In this document: positions 54,287 through 64,000 of the stretch, in pieces
How positions within the stretch are numbered: the stretch's first letter is position 1
Layout: every line of letters starts with the position of its first letter
Source of the DNA: Heliocidaris tuberculata
Taxonomy: Eukaryota; Echinodermata; Echinoidea; Camarodonta; Echinometridae
DNA: 64,000 nt
Assembly: GCA_025618425.1 (NCBI GenBank)
Contig: CM046837.1
Span: 25,477,793 to 25,541,792 of the forward strand
Direction of reading: 5' to 3'
The notes under the pieces: generated by a model
What the model saw: the letters and a program-made list of their open reading frames with translations, nothing else
Told to the model about the DNA's origin: nothing
The model's database searches: none
Made by a program: the position numbers and the translations under genes

Positions 54287-54650
54287 AAACGAATTTGATT
54301 GCGAAATAATTTGCTCTGATTCATCTGATCATATGCCCATTTTTTTTTTTTTTTTTACTAATAATGGCAAGTTGTACAATACTCGCAGGAAAAATGACAC
54401 TATCCTTCGGCATGTAATTACAGACGAGAAAGTTAATTGTTTTAGGCAAGAGCTTCTGAACATCGGCTGGCGTGATCTCTATACTTTGTTAGATGCAAAT
54501 GACTCTTATGATTATTTTATAAATATATTCTCCAACATGTATGATTTGCATTTTCCTCTTGTAGAATCAAAGGTGAAGAAGAAATGTAGGAAACCTTGGA
54601 TTACCCACAGTCTTTTGAAAAGTATAAATTATAAAAAAAAAACTTTATAG
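54258..54650 (+). pseudogene. Older LINE, endonuclease end and linker
   Basis: Encodes SDSSDHMPIFFF, the last endonuclease block, and a linker ending CRKPWITHSLLKSINYKKKT, equivalent to NPWITKSLLRSINRKNK of the intact LINE. A poly-A slip at about 54640 ends the frame. Confidence 0.8.
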
Positions 54651-54711
54651 TACGTTCATTAAAAATCCAAATGAGGGCAATAGGAAGAGGTATGTTGATT
54701 ATAAAAATACA

Positions 54712-55656
54712 TTGACAAAACTTGTTCGTTCCAGTAAGAAAAGATACTATGATAATGTCTTTCAATGTACCATGAAGGATATTAAGAAAACTTGGTCACA
54801 TATTATAGATTTACTAAGAAGAGGGAAAAAAGATCCGATCCCAACTGAAATGTACCATGAGGAGACGTCATATTTCAACAAATATTCCATAAATTTGCCT
54901 TCTAAATTATGCAAGGATATTCCACCTGTTCAGACCTCATATCAGAATTATTTGTCAATACGGAATCACCCCTCATCCTTATACTTAAGACCCACGTTTG
55001 TCCATGAAATTATTAACTTTGCTTCCAGCTTAAAACCCTCAAAGTCATGTGGCTCTGATGATATTTCTCCTAGGATTATTAAGGACTGTATACAACCTAT
55101 TGTTGATCCATTGTGTGATATCTTTAATAAGTCCTTGTCTCAAGGTATAGTTCTAATCAAATTAAAAGTAGCCAAAGTGGTTCCAGTATATAAAAAGAAT
55201 GATAAAAAGTGCATTGAAAATTACAGACCGATTGCTTTGTTACCCATAGTCTCAAAGATTTTGGAGAAAATAGTTTATAAAAGATTAAATGATTTCCTAC
55301 TTCAATATAATGTTTTGATTCCACAACAATTTGGTTTTCGTAAAAATTTCTCAACTAGTATGGGTGTTTTGAATTTGGTGAATACTATTATAGATGCTTT
55401 TGATGGTGGCAAATACTGCCTTGGCGTATTTTTGGATTTGTCAAAGGCATTTGACACCATTGACCACAAAATCCTATTAAGAAAACTTGAACACTATGGT
55501 GTTCGCGGAATAACTTTAACCTGGTTCAAAAGTTACCTGGAAAATCTGCTGCAATTTGTTGTGGTAAATGGTGTCAAATCGCAATCTAATAATGTCAGAT
55601 GTGGCGCGTGCCACAAGGTTCAGTTCTTGGTCCCTTATTGTTTTTGGTTTATATAA
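54712..55656 (+). pseudogene. Older LINE, reverse transcriptase fragment
   Basis: 314 codons covering RT blocks: KPSKSCGSDDISPRIIK, VVPVYKKNDKKCIENYRPIA, QFGFRKNFSTSMGVL, FLDLSKAFDTIDHKIL and YLENLLQFVVVNG. It is frameshifted just before the PQGS block, and FADDT appears in another frame at about 55695. Confidence 0.88.
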
Positions 55657-56850
55657 ATGACATAATTAACTCATCGAAGTTGTTTTCATATTCGCTGTTT
55701 GCTGATGACACTTGCTTATTATTTTCGCACAAAAACATTCACAATTTAATGTCGTCGGTTCAACAATGAGATTAACAATCTTTATGAATGGTTCTGTTGT
55801 AATAGGCTCATGTTAAATGCGAGGAAAACGAAGGGCGTTATTTTCAGATCAAGAGGCAGGAATATTCCTGAAAAAGTCAACCCGTTAATTATTGGTGGTC
55901 ATCAGATCACCCAAAGTGAAAGTGTACAATTTTTGGGTGTTAAGGTTGACAAGCATTTAACATGGAAAAAACACCTTAGTAATGGATGTTCAAAAGTCTC
56001 TCGGAGTGTTGGTGTAACTTCTAAAACTGAGGTTCTTTCTACCCCAACACACATTAGTCACTCTGTATAATAGTATTGTTGCGCCTCATTTGATGTACTG
56101 TAATATTGCTTGGGGACATACCTTTAGGAGTCATATTTATAAGTTGCAAGTTCTCCAAAAGAAAGCTATCAGGTTCATAACCAATTCAAATTACAGAAGT
56201 CCTAGCACTCCTTTGTTTATATAATTACATATCTTGCCTTTTGATGAATTGGTCTCTCTTAATTGTTTGATTTTGATGTTTAAATTTCAATCCTCTACTC
56301 AGTGTTCTTTTATTCCTTTTGTGTTTTCATAGTTATACTATTCACAGATCTGAACTGTTGTACACAGTTTGTTTTTCAATGTGCCAAGTGTGCACTCTTT
56401 ATTGTTACAGTAACCATCACCATGTACAAAGCAAGCCAAATCCTTGAATTCTTTAGGTTGATAAGTAATAATTGCTCAGCTGGTATTTTTGTTATACGAA
56501 CTAGTTACATGTACATGTACCTTTATGCGTATAGTCTCATGTATGACATTTTTTCCGGAGAAGTCAGAATCACTTCTGCGCGTATTCTTCGGTCAGGTAT
56601 TTGCCAGTTACTTGCTTGTCGATTTCTTATTCAGCGTTCTTTTTATTTAATGCCTAGTAACTCTCTTCGCCGGAATGTCTTTGTTCTCTATGATGAATGA
56701 TGTAATTAACATGAATAATATTCATGATACCACAATGTTAACTTTACGAATGGAGAAGGAGGTGACAACTCAGACATAACAACATTCCTAAATTCAACAA
56801 CTCCTGAACTTCAGCTTGAATTTGATTCTAATGAGGCTCTTCCTCAGCAT

Positions 56851-59775
56851 TTGTTTACTAATTATCGTTTGGAAAATGAGATTAAGTCATTATCCCATTC
56901 AAATCCCAACCAATTCTTTGCTTCACATTTTAATATCAGGAGTCTTAGCAAAAATTTTGATCAGTTCCAGTTATTCATTAACGGTTTAAAATTTAGTCAA
57001 GGAGTCATTGGTGTTTGTGAAACCTGGCTCAATGAAACGTCACCTTCTTCTCTATTTGATATTCAAGGTTACAGACTTATAACCAGTAACAGGTCAAATA
57101 AAAAGGGAGGTGGAGTTGGTTTTTATGTCACCAAAAACTTGAATTGTGAGGTGTTAGTTGAATTTAACCATATGTCAGAAGCCATTGAAAATATTTTCAT
57201 TGAAATCAAAGTTCCAAACAAAGGTAGTTTAATTATTGGAGAAGTATATAGGCCACCGAACTCGAACCCTGTTGAGTTTATTGAATCACTCCATACCCTT
57301 TTATCAGAGAAGTACTTTGAAAATAAGATGTGCATTATTATGGGCGACTTTAATCTCAATATTTTAAACTGTCGAGATAACCACAACTGCAGTGATTTCC
57401 TCAATCTGATGTTGTCTAAATCTTATATTCCTCTCATCAGGAAACCCACCCGTATATCTGATGTTACATCTACACTTATTGACAATATTTTTGTAAATAA
57501 TCTATCTTCCTTAGTCACTTCTGGTATAATGGTATCTGATGTTTCTGACCATTATCCCATTTATGCTGTCATATCTCTATTAACGACAAATAATTCTGAT
57601 CGTTCGCATACTTCTAGTATTCGTGTTATGTCAGAAACAAACCTCAATAAACTTAGGGAGAGATTAAGATCTGTTGATTGGTCACCTGTTTACAGTCAAA
57701 GTGATGTAAATATTTCCTATGAAAACTTTATTCAACTATTAACATCTAACTTCAATTCAACCATACCTCTTCAGCAATCAAATTTTTCCAACCACAAAAA
57801 GATTCCTAAAAATCCTTGGATCACGAAATCTCTCCTTAGGTCTATTAATAGAAAAAATAAACTCTTCTATAAACATAGAAAAAATCCGAATGCTCGAAAC
57901 AGGGCTCAATATGTTCGTTACCGTAATGTTCTCACATCGTCTTTACGTTTAGCTAAACAATTGTATTTCTCACGCCAGTTTGAAAAATACAAATTCGATA
58001 TAAAGAGTACGTGGAAGGTGATTAATGAAGCTTTGAAATCCAAAAACGATACCGATCCTCCTAAGTATATTCTTAAAAATAATCGCAAATATGATGATCC
58101 CTCAGACATGGCTGAGGTATTCAATGACTTTTTTGTACATATAGGACCAAATCTTGCCAAAAATATCCCAAAGTCAAATTTAGAGTTTCACAATTTTCTA
58201 AAAGCTCCTAACACCCACTCTCTTTTCTTTACACCAGTAGTAGAGGGTGAAATCAAAGATATCATAACCAATCTTAATACGAAGAAGGGTTCAGGATATG
58301 ATGGAATTACAAATTTCCTTCTTAAAAATATTATTGATGAAATAATTTCCCCTCTCACATTTATTTTGAATTTGTCTTTAACCACGGGTACAGTCCCACA
58401 AAATATGAAGATAGCTAGAGTCGTCCCTATTTTCAAAACAGGACAAAAAGAATCCCTGAATAATTACCGTCCGATTTCACTTTTAACATCCCTTTCCAAA
58501 ATCCTCGAAAGGTTGGTATACACCCGAACACTTAATTTTCTTGTCAATAGCAAAATAATATGTGACTCTCAGTTTGGTTTTCGAAAGAATCATAGTACAA
58601 CTCATGCTTTATTGGCTTTCATAGACAAAATAGCTCACGCAATTGATAACGTTTCGCACACTATTGGGGTTTTTCTAGATTTTTCAAAGGCCTTTGACAC
58701 GATTAACCACGATATTTTAATTTACAAGTTACGTCACTATGGTCTACGTGGAGTGCCTCTAGATTGGTTCATAGACTATCTAACTAATAGAAAACAGTTT
58801 GTCACTGTCAACGGTCATGATTCTCACTTGAAATTGATTACATGTGGCGTCCCGCAAGGTTCCCTACTGGGCCCGCTATTGTTTATTTTATATATTAATG
58901 ATCTCAAAAATTCTTCGCAGCTACTTTCATTTATTTGTTTTGCGGATGATACTAATTTATTTTTTACGCATCGAGACCCTCAAACACTAGTTGACACTGT
59001 AAACAATGAACTTGTGTCTGTTCAGTCCTGGATTTATGCAAATAAGTTATCACTAAATATAGATAAAACTCTCTATATGCTATTTAGTAATACACTAAAA
59101 ATACTTCCTAATCATGTCAATTTTAATAATACTGAACTAAAACAAGTTGACTGCACTAAATTTCTAGGACTTTATATTGATAGTGATTTATCATGGAAAT
59201 CCCACATTACTTATCTGAGTAAGGTCCTCTCAAGAAATACCGGTATACTTAACAGACTTAAACACTTCTTTCCCAGTAAAATTTTATTATCAGTTTATTC
59301 TACTTTAATGACTCCATACCTGAACTATGGAATTCTCGCCTGGGGTAACGCTTGTGGAAATTTGGTAAATATACTTTCTCGCATTCAAAAACGTGCTATT
59401 AGAAATGTTAATCATGTAGGATTCCTGTCTCACACTAACGACCTGTTCCATGCAAACAATATCTTAAAAGTATCAGACCTATTCTATTACAATGTTGGTA
59501 TTTTCATGTATAATTTATCTGTTAATAACCTACCTGAAATATTTTTACAAATGTTTCGGAAAAATAGATCCCTACATACTTATCCTACACGTCAGAGCGA
59601 CGCATATCACCTTCCACGTACCCGAACTGTTTTTGCCCAAAAAACGATTATGTTTGCAGGACCCAGTTATTGGAATACCCTCCCGTTAGAGTTAATTGAA
59701 AGTCCTTCTTTATATACTTTCAAACGTAAACTGAAGGAACTGCTGTTTAACACATATCTTGATGTCAATGTATAA
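56851..59775 (+). CDS. Younger LINE ORF2: endonuclease-reverse transcriptase, intact
   Basis: 974 codons without a stop. Residues ~20-240 form an AP endonuclease (HFNIRSLSKNFDQF, CETWLN, GEVYRPPNSNP, IMGDFNLNILN, SDHYPI). A ~150-residue linker with NPWITKSLLRSINRKNK follows. Reverse transcriptase spans ~450-720 (NYRPISLLTSLSKILE, FLDFSKAFDTINHDIL, CGVPQGSLLGPLLF and the catalytic FADDTNLF). The C-terminus has FLGLYIDSDLSWKSHI and a conserved GPSYWNTLPLELI tail. The open frame reaches back to 56728, but no early ATG occurs in it, so initiation may be non-AUG or depend on lost upstream sequence. It nicks DNA and copies the element RNA in place. The lack of lesions implies recent insertion. Confidence 0.93.
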   Translation: MFTNYRLENEIKSLSHSNPNQFFASHFNIRSLSKNFDQFQLFINGLKFSQGVIGVCETWLNETSPSSLFDIQGYRLITSNRSNKKGGGVGFYVTKNLNCEVLVEFNHMSEAIENIFIEIKVPNKGSLIIGEVYRPPNSNPVEFIESLHTLLSEKYFENKMCIIMGDFNLNILNCRDNHNCSDFLNLMLSKSYIPLIRKPTRISDVTSTLIDNIFVNNLSSLVTSGIMVSDVSDHYPIYAVISLLTTNNSDRSHTSSIRVMSETNLNKLRERLRSVDWSPVYSQSDVNISYENFIQLLTSNFNSTIPLQQSNFSNHKKIPKNPWITKSLLRSINRKNKLFYKHRKNPNARNRAQYVRYRNVLTSSLRLAKQLYFSRQFEKYKFDIKSTWKVINEALKSKNDTDPPKYILKNNRKYDDPSDMAEVFNDFFVHIGPNLAKNIPKSNLEFHNFLKAPNTHSLFFTPVVEGEIKDIITNLNTKKGSGYDGITNFLLKNIIDEIISPLTFILNLSLTTGTVPQNMKIARVVPIFKTGQKESLNNYRPISLLTSLSKILERLVYTRTLNFLVNSKIICDSQFGFRKNHSTTHALLAFIDKIAHAIDNVSHTIGVFLDFSKAFDTINHDILIYKLRHYGLRGVPLDWFIDYLTNRKQFVTVNGHDSHLKLITCGVPQGSLLGPLLFILYINDLKNSSQLLSFICFADDTNLFFTHRDPQTLVDTVNNELVSVQSWIYANKLSLNIDKTLYMLFSNTLKILPNHVNFNNTELKQVDCTKFLGLYIDSDLSWKSHITYLSKVLSRNTGILNRLKHFFPSKILLSVYSTLMTPYLNYGILAWGNACGNLVNILSRIQKRAIRNVNHVGFLSHTNDLFHANNILKVSDLFYYNVGIFMYNLSVNNLPEIFLQMFRKNRSLHTYPTRQSDAYHLPRTRTVFAQKTIMFAGPSYWNTLPLELIESPSLYTFKRKLKELLFNTYLDVNV

Positions 59776-59804
59776 CTTTTACTTGCAAGCGTATTGGGAT
59801 TGGC

Positions 59805-59883
59805 TGTCGTGCTCTCGGAAATACGTCTAAAAAATATATGTATATATAAATCGTCCTTACATTTTTATATCCGAGAGTGCGAC
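59805..59883 (+). other. Hairpin just after LINE ORF2
   Basis: TGTCGTGCTCTCGGA (59805-59819) pairs with TCCGAGAGTGCGAC (59870-59883), about 30 bp after the ORF2 stop, with an AT-rich loop of ~50 bases. Role unknown; it could affect 3' processing or template choice. Confidence 0.6.
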
Positions 59884-60162
59884 GGCTGACGCCATCCGCT
59901 TGTTCATTTCGTTATTTATATTTATGTAAGTATACATGTATGTATGTACAGATGTAGTCATTTTTTATTATCCGTAATGTTCGTATACCAGCTGAGCACC
60001 CATCATTTTACAGTACATTTGTCTGCTTGTAAGAAAAGGAAAGAAAATACCACATCACTGCATATTCTTTTTTTTTTTCTTTCCTTTTTTTAATTTTCTG
60101 ATTTATTTTGATTGGTCATTATACATATCCGTCCTCCATTCATTACCACAAATTATTTTACC

Positions 60163-60205
60163 GGGGCCTACAGCTTTACAAGCTTGCTTTCATGTAGGTC
60201 CCATC
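60163..60205 (+). other. 3' UTR stem-loop of the younger LINE
   Basis: GGGGCCTACA pairs with TGTAGGTCCC around CAAGCTTGCTTTC. The same design (GC-rich stem around AAGCT-TGCTT) is seen in the LINE 3' ends at 33846-33884 and 61053-61091. Confidence 0.7.
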
Positions 60206-60356
60206 ATATTTCTCTCAGTAAAATCACTACATTATATCGACCAATTACCTTTATGTTATTTATATGTATGTATGTATTTATTTTGAAATGCAAATGTAAC
60301 ATGAGAAATATGAAAATAAATGAAATGAAATGAAATGAAATGAAAAGTGTTCATTC

Positions 60357-60590
60357 TTGAAAGATGTGTTTATGGCAAACTCTGCCCTCCACCATCTTAA
60401 TACACGTCAGAGAAATCTTATTCATCAACCTTACGTAAGAACTCATACTGCTCTTAACTCATTTTCAGTATTTTGTCTTAAAGAATGGAATGAGCTGCCC
60501 CTTAACATCAGGACTAGTACCACATTGTCTAGGTTCAAAATTATGTGTCAAAACTATCTATTTGGTAGACTCCAAGTTGCACATACTTGA
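60357..60590 (+). pseudogene. Older LINE, C-terminal ORF2 fragment after the nested insertion
   Basis: Encodes RNLIHQPYVRTHTALNSF and WNELPLNIRTSTTLSRFK, equivalent to the SYWNTLPLELI tail of the intact LINE. It joins the older LINE sequence that ends at 56307. Confidence 0.85.
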
Positions 60591-60615
60591 AACCCTGGAA
60601 GCCATGTTGTATGAC

Positions 60616-60666
60616 GTGTGTGTGTATGTGTGTGTGTGTGCGTGTGTTTATGTGTGTATACACATA
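60616..60666. repeat. (TG)n microsatellite
   Basis: TG repeats with interruptions inside the older LINE's 3' UTR. Confidence 0.9.
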
Positions 60667-61401
60667 TATGGACATACACGATAATATCACAAACAGTTTT
60701 AAAGAAATTATATTCATTATTACAATTGCCCTATATACTTTTAATTTGCACCTATCAGGGTTTAATCTATACCTTGTTCAGTTAAATTGTACTATTGTTG
60801 TTTATTTATGGATGGCACGTTATAGAAATATATAATTTGTATTGTGTTTATTGCCATGTTCAATTATATTGTGTAATTAATGCTCAATATGTAATTATTC
60901 GTTTTGAAAAACTGAATCAAGGAATAAAAAAATCATGAAAAGAAAAAAAAAATACTCATACCTCTGTAAATAAGTTAAACTCTTTGTATCTATATTTCAT
61001 CTTGCCATCTTATTTCTTATATAATATACATTATTTACTCATTATTACCTAAAAGGGGGCCCCATCCACAAGCTCTGCTTCCTAGGGGTCCCAAACCTCT
61101 CATTCTAACTATTGTATTACTATTCCACTGTACTATGTTATTATTGTTGTATGTTTGATTGGTTTAAATAAATTGAAATTGAAATTGAAATTGCATTAAA
61201 AATCATATATTTCACTGACTAACATATCAAAACATAAACACATGATGTGCTGAACTTACTGGTGATAGCAAAACTTACATCTAGGAAAATATTTAGTGCA
61301 AGTAAGCAATTTAAGCAAGTAAGCACTTTAAAAAAATATATATGTATGTTCTCCTTATACATTCATTGACCCTATACTTATATACATTCATGTATGGCTA
61401 G

Positions 61402-61853
61402 AGTGCCCAAGTCTGCGCAGCGCCCTTGTCTGCGCACACGCGTAACTGCGCGATTCTAACGAAACAAAACATGCAAGGAACACGAACCTTTCATCTTTAT
61501 TACAGCGATAGATATTCATTTAAAAAACGATTCAAAATATTGATAAAAGGGTCTTATTTCAGACATTTTATGCACAGGCCTCAAAATGTTGTCTTTCTCG
61601 TCAAAGCTCCCGAACTGCGCGTAAATGAATGAGTGCGCAGACATGGGCACCATTGTTTTTTCAATGTCAAAATGACACGGCCGCCGTTTCATGTGAAAAT
61701 GGCATAGTTCTTGCTCTAATTTTGATGAGATTTTTCGCACACTTTCTCTTTAGAATATCAGGAATAATATGAAATTAAGCATTAGTGGAATATTAAAGAA
61801 ATTCTTGTTAAATTTTAGGTCAAATCTTAGGTGCGCAGACATAGGGCTCACCA
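61402..61853. mobile_element. Short foldback with GTGCCCAAGTCTGCGCA ends
   Basis: GAGTGCCCAAGTCTGCGCA at the left pairs with TGCGCAGACATAGGGCTC at the right. A third copy of the end, TGCGCAGACATGGGCAC, lies inside at 61635-61651. The AT-rich interior has no motif-bearing frame. Confidence 0.65.
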
Positions 61854-62055
61854 TCACACATATTTCTCACCCCCTCTCTTTTCTCTCATCCCTCTTTTCT
61901 GTTTTTGTCCATCTTTCCCCTCTCTAACACACCACCAAGTAAACGAAAGTCTATTAAATCTATTTTTAAAATCAGATTATAAAGCTCTTTCGTAATTTTC
62001 CTAATCAGTTTGAATTATCGTAGTATAAACAGGATGTAATTTGAACGGATGGGGT

Positions 62056-62740
62056 TGATTAGGGTACGGTTGTTACACCCTCTCTTCTCCTCCCAAGTCA
62101 AAAATTTGCCGAAAAATACACAATATATTGGCAAATTTAAAACTTTGAGAACGTCTATCAACCTAAGTCAGCAGATTCAAGCATCTGAGAACATTTTCTT
62201 TTCTATATTAGTGTTTGAACATTTTTTAATTCTCTGTCAGCATTTTATTTCTTTACTCTGAAAATCTTTATCATTTTCACCAATTAGGAAAACAAGTGTA
62301 TTTCACTATTCAAAATTCTCGATTAGTTTATGAAAATCTTTTGAAAAACTCTTTGAGACTCCAAATTAATCATACGTAGAGTGCTTTGTATTGCTCAATG
62401 AAATTAGACTGCCGTCTTTGAAGTAGAAATCACAAGGATGATAAAATCACAAGGAGTTAATTATTTCTCCTAATTTATTATAATCGAAATAAACGCGTCA
62501 TAGGTACCTATGGTAACCTAGGGTGAACAACACAATATACTTTCTTGTTTTATCAAAGTTAGTGTATGTTTCCTCACTTATGCCAGTTTATGAAGATATT
62601 AACAGGATTATCTCTGATTTTTTATGGGGTAGGAAGGATATAAATTGCGGACAAATTTTTAAAGTGTGACACGCAAATTAGCGACAAATTTTTAGAGTGT
62701 GACACTCAAATTTGCCGACAAAAATGCTGCACCCTAATCT
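62056..62740. mobile_element. Possible foldback with GATTAGGGT ends
   Basis: GATTAGGGTACGGTTG and AAAAATTTGCCGA near the left end match the complement of GCTGCACCCTAATC and TCAAATTTGCCGACAAAA at the right. A ~30-bp ACAAATTTTTARAGTGTGACA unit is repeated at 62650 and 62685. Borders are approximate. Confidence 0.5.
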
Positions 62741-64000
62741 CCCCCCCCCCCCAATAATAATAAAAGAAAATCACAGATGTAGAGATCTTGATCATACAGG
62801 CCCATTTTTGCAAAGGAGGGGGCTTACTCCTTTTGACCGAATATCAACTTTTCAATTTCTAAATTTTTGCGAGCGAGCGAATTTTTAAAAACTTTTTGTA
62901 GAGAAAATGTACAGAAGTTACATAATTATCTTGGAACCTTCCTGCTCAAATATAAGGATTGAAGGACTTTGAAAATCCGGGGGGGGGGGGGGAGTGGGCT
63001 GCAGCCTAATGCCGAAGGGGGATGTCTTTTCCCCGAATATCAACTTTCCAGTGTTTTCTAAATTTTTGAAACGAGTATTAAATAAAAAGTAAATAACAAG
63101 AAAGAGAAATACCTGAGCAGAAAGGAATACTGAATAATCATTATAGGAAATAAGAAAAAAATGGAGTCATTGGCTGCTATCGCTGAAAACGCAACACAGA
63201 TCTGATTGTGCATCTACGGGGGGGGGGGGGGGGGGACTTTGGAGCTACTCGTGTGTGGATGTTTGTGGGAGGTGGTGTGTTTAGGTGGGCGTTTGGGTGG
63301 TCTGTGGTGGATTCGGAGGGGGAGGACGTGTTGTGTCGAGTCGTGTCGTGTGCTTTTGGGGTGTGTTTAGTGTGTGTTTGTAGGTGTTTTTGTTTGTTTT
63401 TTTACACACACATCCACTCCACTTTCCTTTTTATTTTTTTTTCCTTTCTTCCCCTTTCTTTCTTTTTTTCCTTCCTTATCTTTGAATTACTAACTTTTCT
63501 TTTTAGTAATAAGTTGAAGTATACATTATATTTTTATTATTATCATTATTGTTATTATATACATTTAGTTATGGCAGGGTATAAATTGTGAACATATGTT
63601 TGTAATTTTGTTTATGAGAAAATTTATTACAATTTTGTATGAAATGTGAAACTTTATTTAATTGCAATTGCTTCCTTAATAAAATGCATTTGTAATTTGA
63701 GTAGCTTAATAAAATGCATTTGCAATTTGAGTAGCTTTTGGCATCACGCATACATTTATTTTTCCGCAGGACAAGCCTACATATATGCTACCTTGCAGTG
63801 AGGACTCAATTTCAAGGTGTAAAGAAAAGGCATTATTATATACTCAACCAAAAAACTAAGTTTGCCCTGACAATTTTCAATATAACTCAATAAATATTTG
63901 ACATTTGTTCTTCATCAAAAAAAGGTATATATTATGCAGAATGTTCTTACCCACATTTAGATTGGTTGTTAGTTTATGCTGATTATGTTTACATAATTTT
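62741..64000. other. Homopolymer and simple repeats, no gene
   Basis: Holds C/G tracts (62742-62752, 62980-62992, 63219-63235), a GCGAGCGAGCGA motif (62869-62880), a T-rich pyrimidine block (63420-63500) and a two-unit 29-bp direct repeat TTAATAAAATGCATTTG (63677 and 63706). AATAAA occurs in each unit, but no coding exon is recognised. Confidence 0.5.

Larger units (their letters stand above)
56308..60345 (+). mobile_element. Younger LINE nested in the older LINE, AGTGTTC duplication
   Basis: It is flanked by AGTGTTC at 56301-56307 and 60346-60352. The older LINE's reading frame (CSF at both edges) resumes directly after it, so the borders are secure to a few bases. It contains ~540 bp of 5' sequence without a recognisable ORF1, an intact ORF2, a ~570-bp 3' UTR with two hairpins, and a (TGAAA)n end. 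It belongs to the CR1/L2/Jockey group of AP-endonuclease LINEs; the exact clade is uncertain. Confidence 0.88.
53870..61195 (+). mobile_element. Older LINE (CR1/L2/Jockey-type), interrupted and decayed
   Basis: Segments 53870-56307 and 60346-61195 form one element split by a younger LINE. The first part has endonuclease blocks (YRAPGS, VMGDFNINLLN, TLIDNIF) and RT blocks (NYRPIALLPIVSKILEK, DLSKAFDTIDH, FADDT). The second part has the C-terminal WNELPLNIR region, a TG microsatellite, the stem GGGGGCCCC/AGGGGTCCC with AAGCTCTGCTTCC between, and a (GAAATT)n end. At least five frameshifts or stops are present. Confidence 0.88.

Noticed and set aside
1..64000. Bacterial or phage contamination
   Set aside because: Introns with GT-AG borders, SINEs, LINEs and MITEs occur throughout, and no prokaryotic operon structure is seen.

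Overview
This window is animal nuclear DNA, AT-rich and crowded with transposons. It has GT-AG introns, SINEs, LINEs, a Ty3/Gypsy element, foldback MITEs, G/C homopolymers and many microsatellites. The repeat style suggests a sea urchin or another echinoderm: foldback elements with ~15-bp tandem repeats in their arms resemble sea-urchin TU elements, and the SINEs, the 'tatagcgcat' repeats and the Mag-type Gypsy element fit. The species call is an inference and I could not test it.

The only cellular genes I can support are two tandem, same-strand copies of a PM20D2-like M20-family dipeptidase. Each has seven coding exons with identical intron phases. Copy A (13908-24052) is intact and encodes 402 residues, with all five expected metal-ligand positions and the catalytic Glu. 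Copy B (39614-48381) has an 8-bp duplication in exon 2 that shifts the frame just before the HACGH metal motif, and an in-frame 39-bp loss in exon 7. It is probably a pseudogene unless the 8 bp is a sequence error. The introns of both copies are built largely of transposons.

Layout. 1-2.65 kb: degenerate tandem repeats. 2.66-7.73 kb: a frameshifted Gypsy element with a 3' LTR cut short beside a 0.94-kb foldback element. 9.3-13.75 kb: microsatellites, dispersed repeats and three foldback MITEs. 13.9-24.05 kb: gene A. 24.75-32.16 kb: a MITE split in two by a ~7-kb insertion with 25-bp terminal inverted repeats, which itself holds nested elements (a MITE with 8-bp target duplications carrying a Helitron-like insert, a hAT-type MITE, and a minisatellite-armed foldback). 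33.1-39.6 kb: a truncated LINE, more foldbacks and a probable solo LTR inside a MITE. 39.6-48.4 kb: gene B. 48.5-53.2 kb: three more foldback elements. 53.87-61.2 kb: a decayed LINE interrupted by a younger LINE with an intact 974-codon ORF2. 61.4-64 kb: foldbacks and simple repeats.

I found no CRISPR array, operon, rRNA or convincing functional tRNA gene, and no clearly new enzymatic system. The most informative content is the readable order of nested insertions, several with empty-site copies inside the same window, plus a family of minisatellite-armed foldback elements. All similarities were judged by eye, without alignment or database searches.
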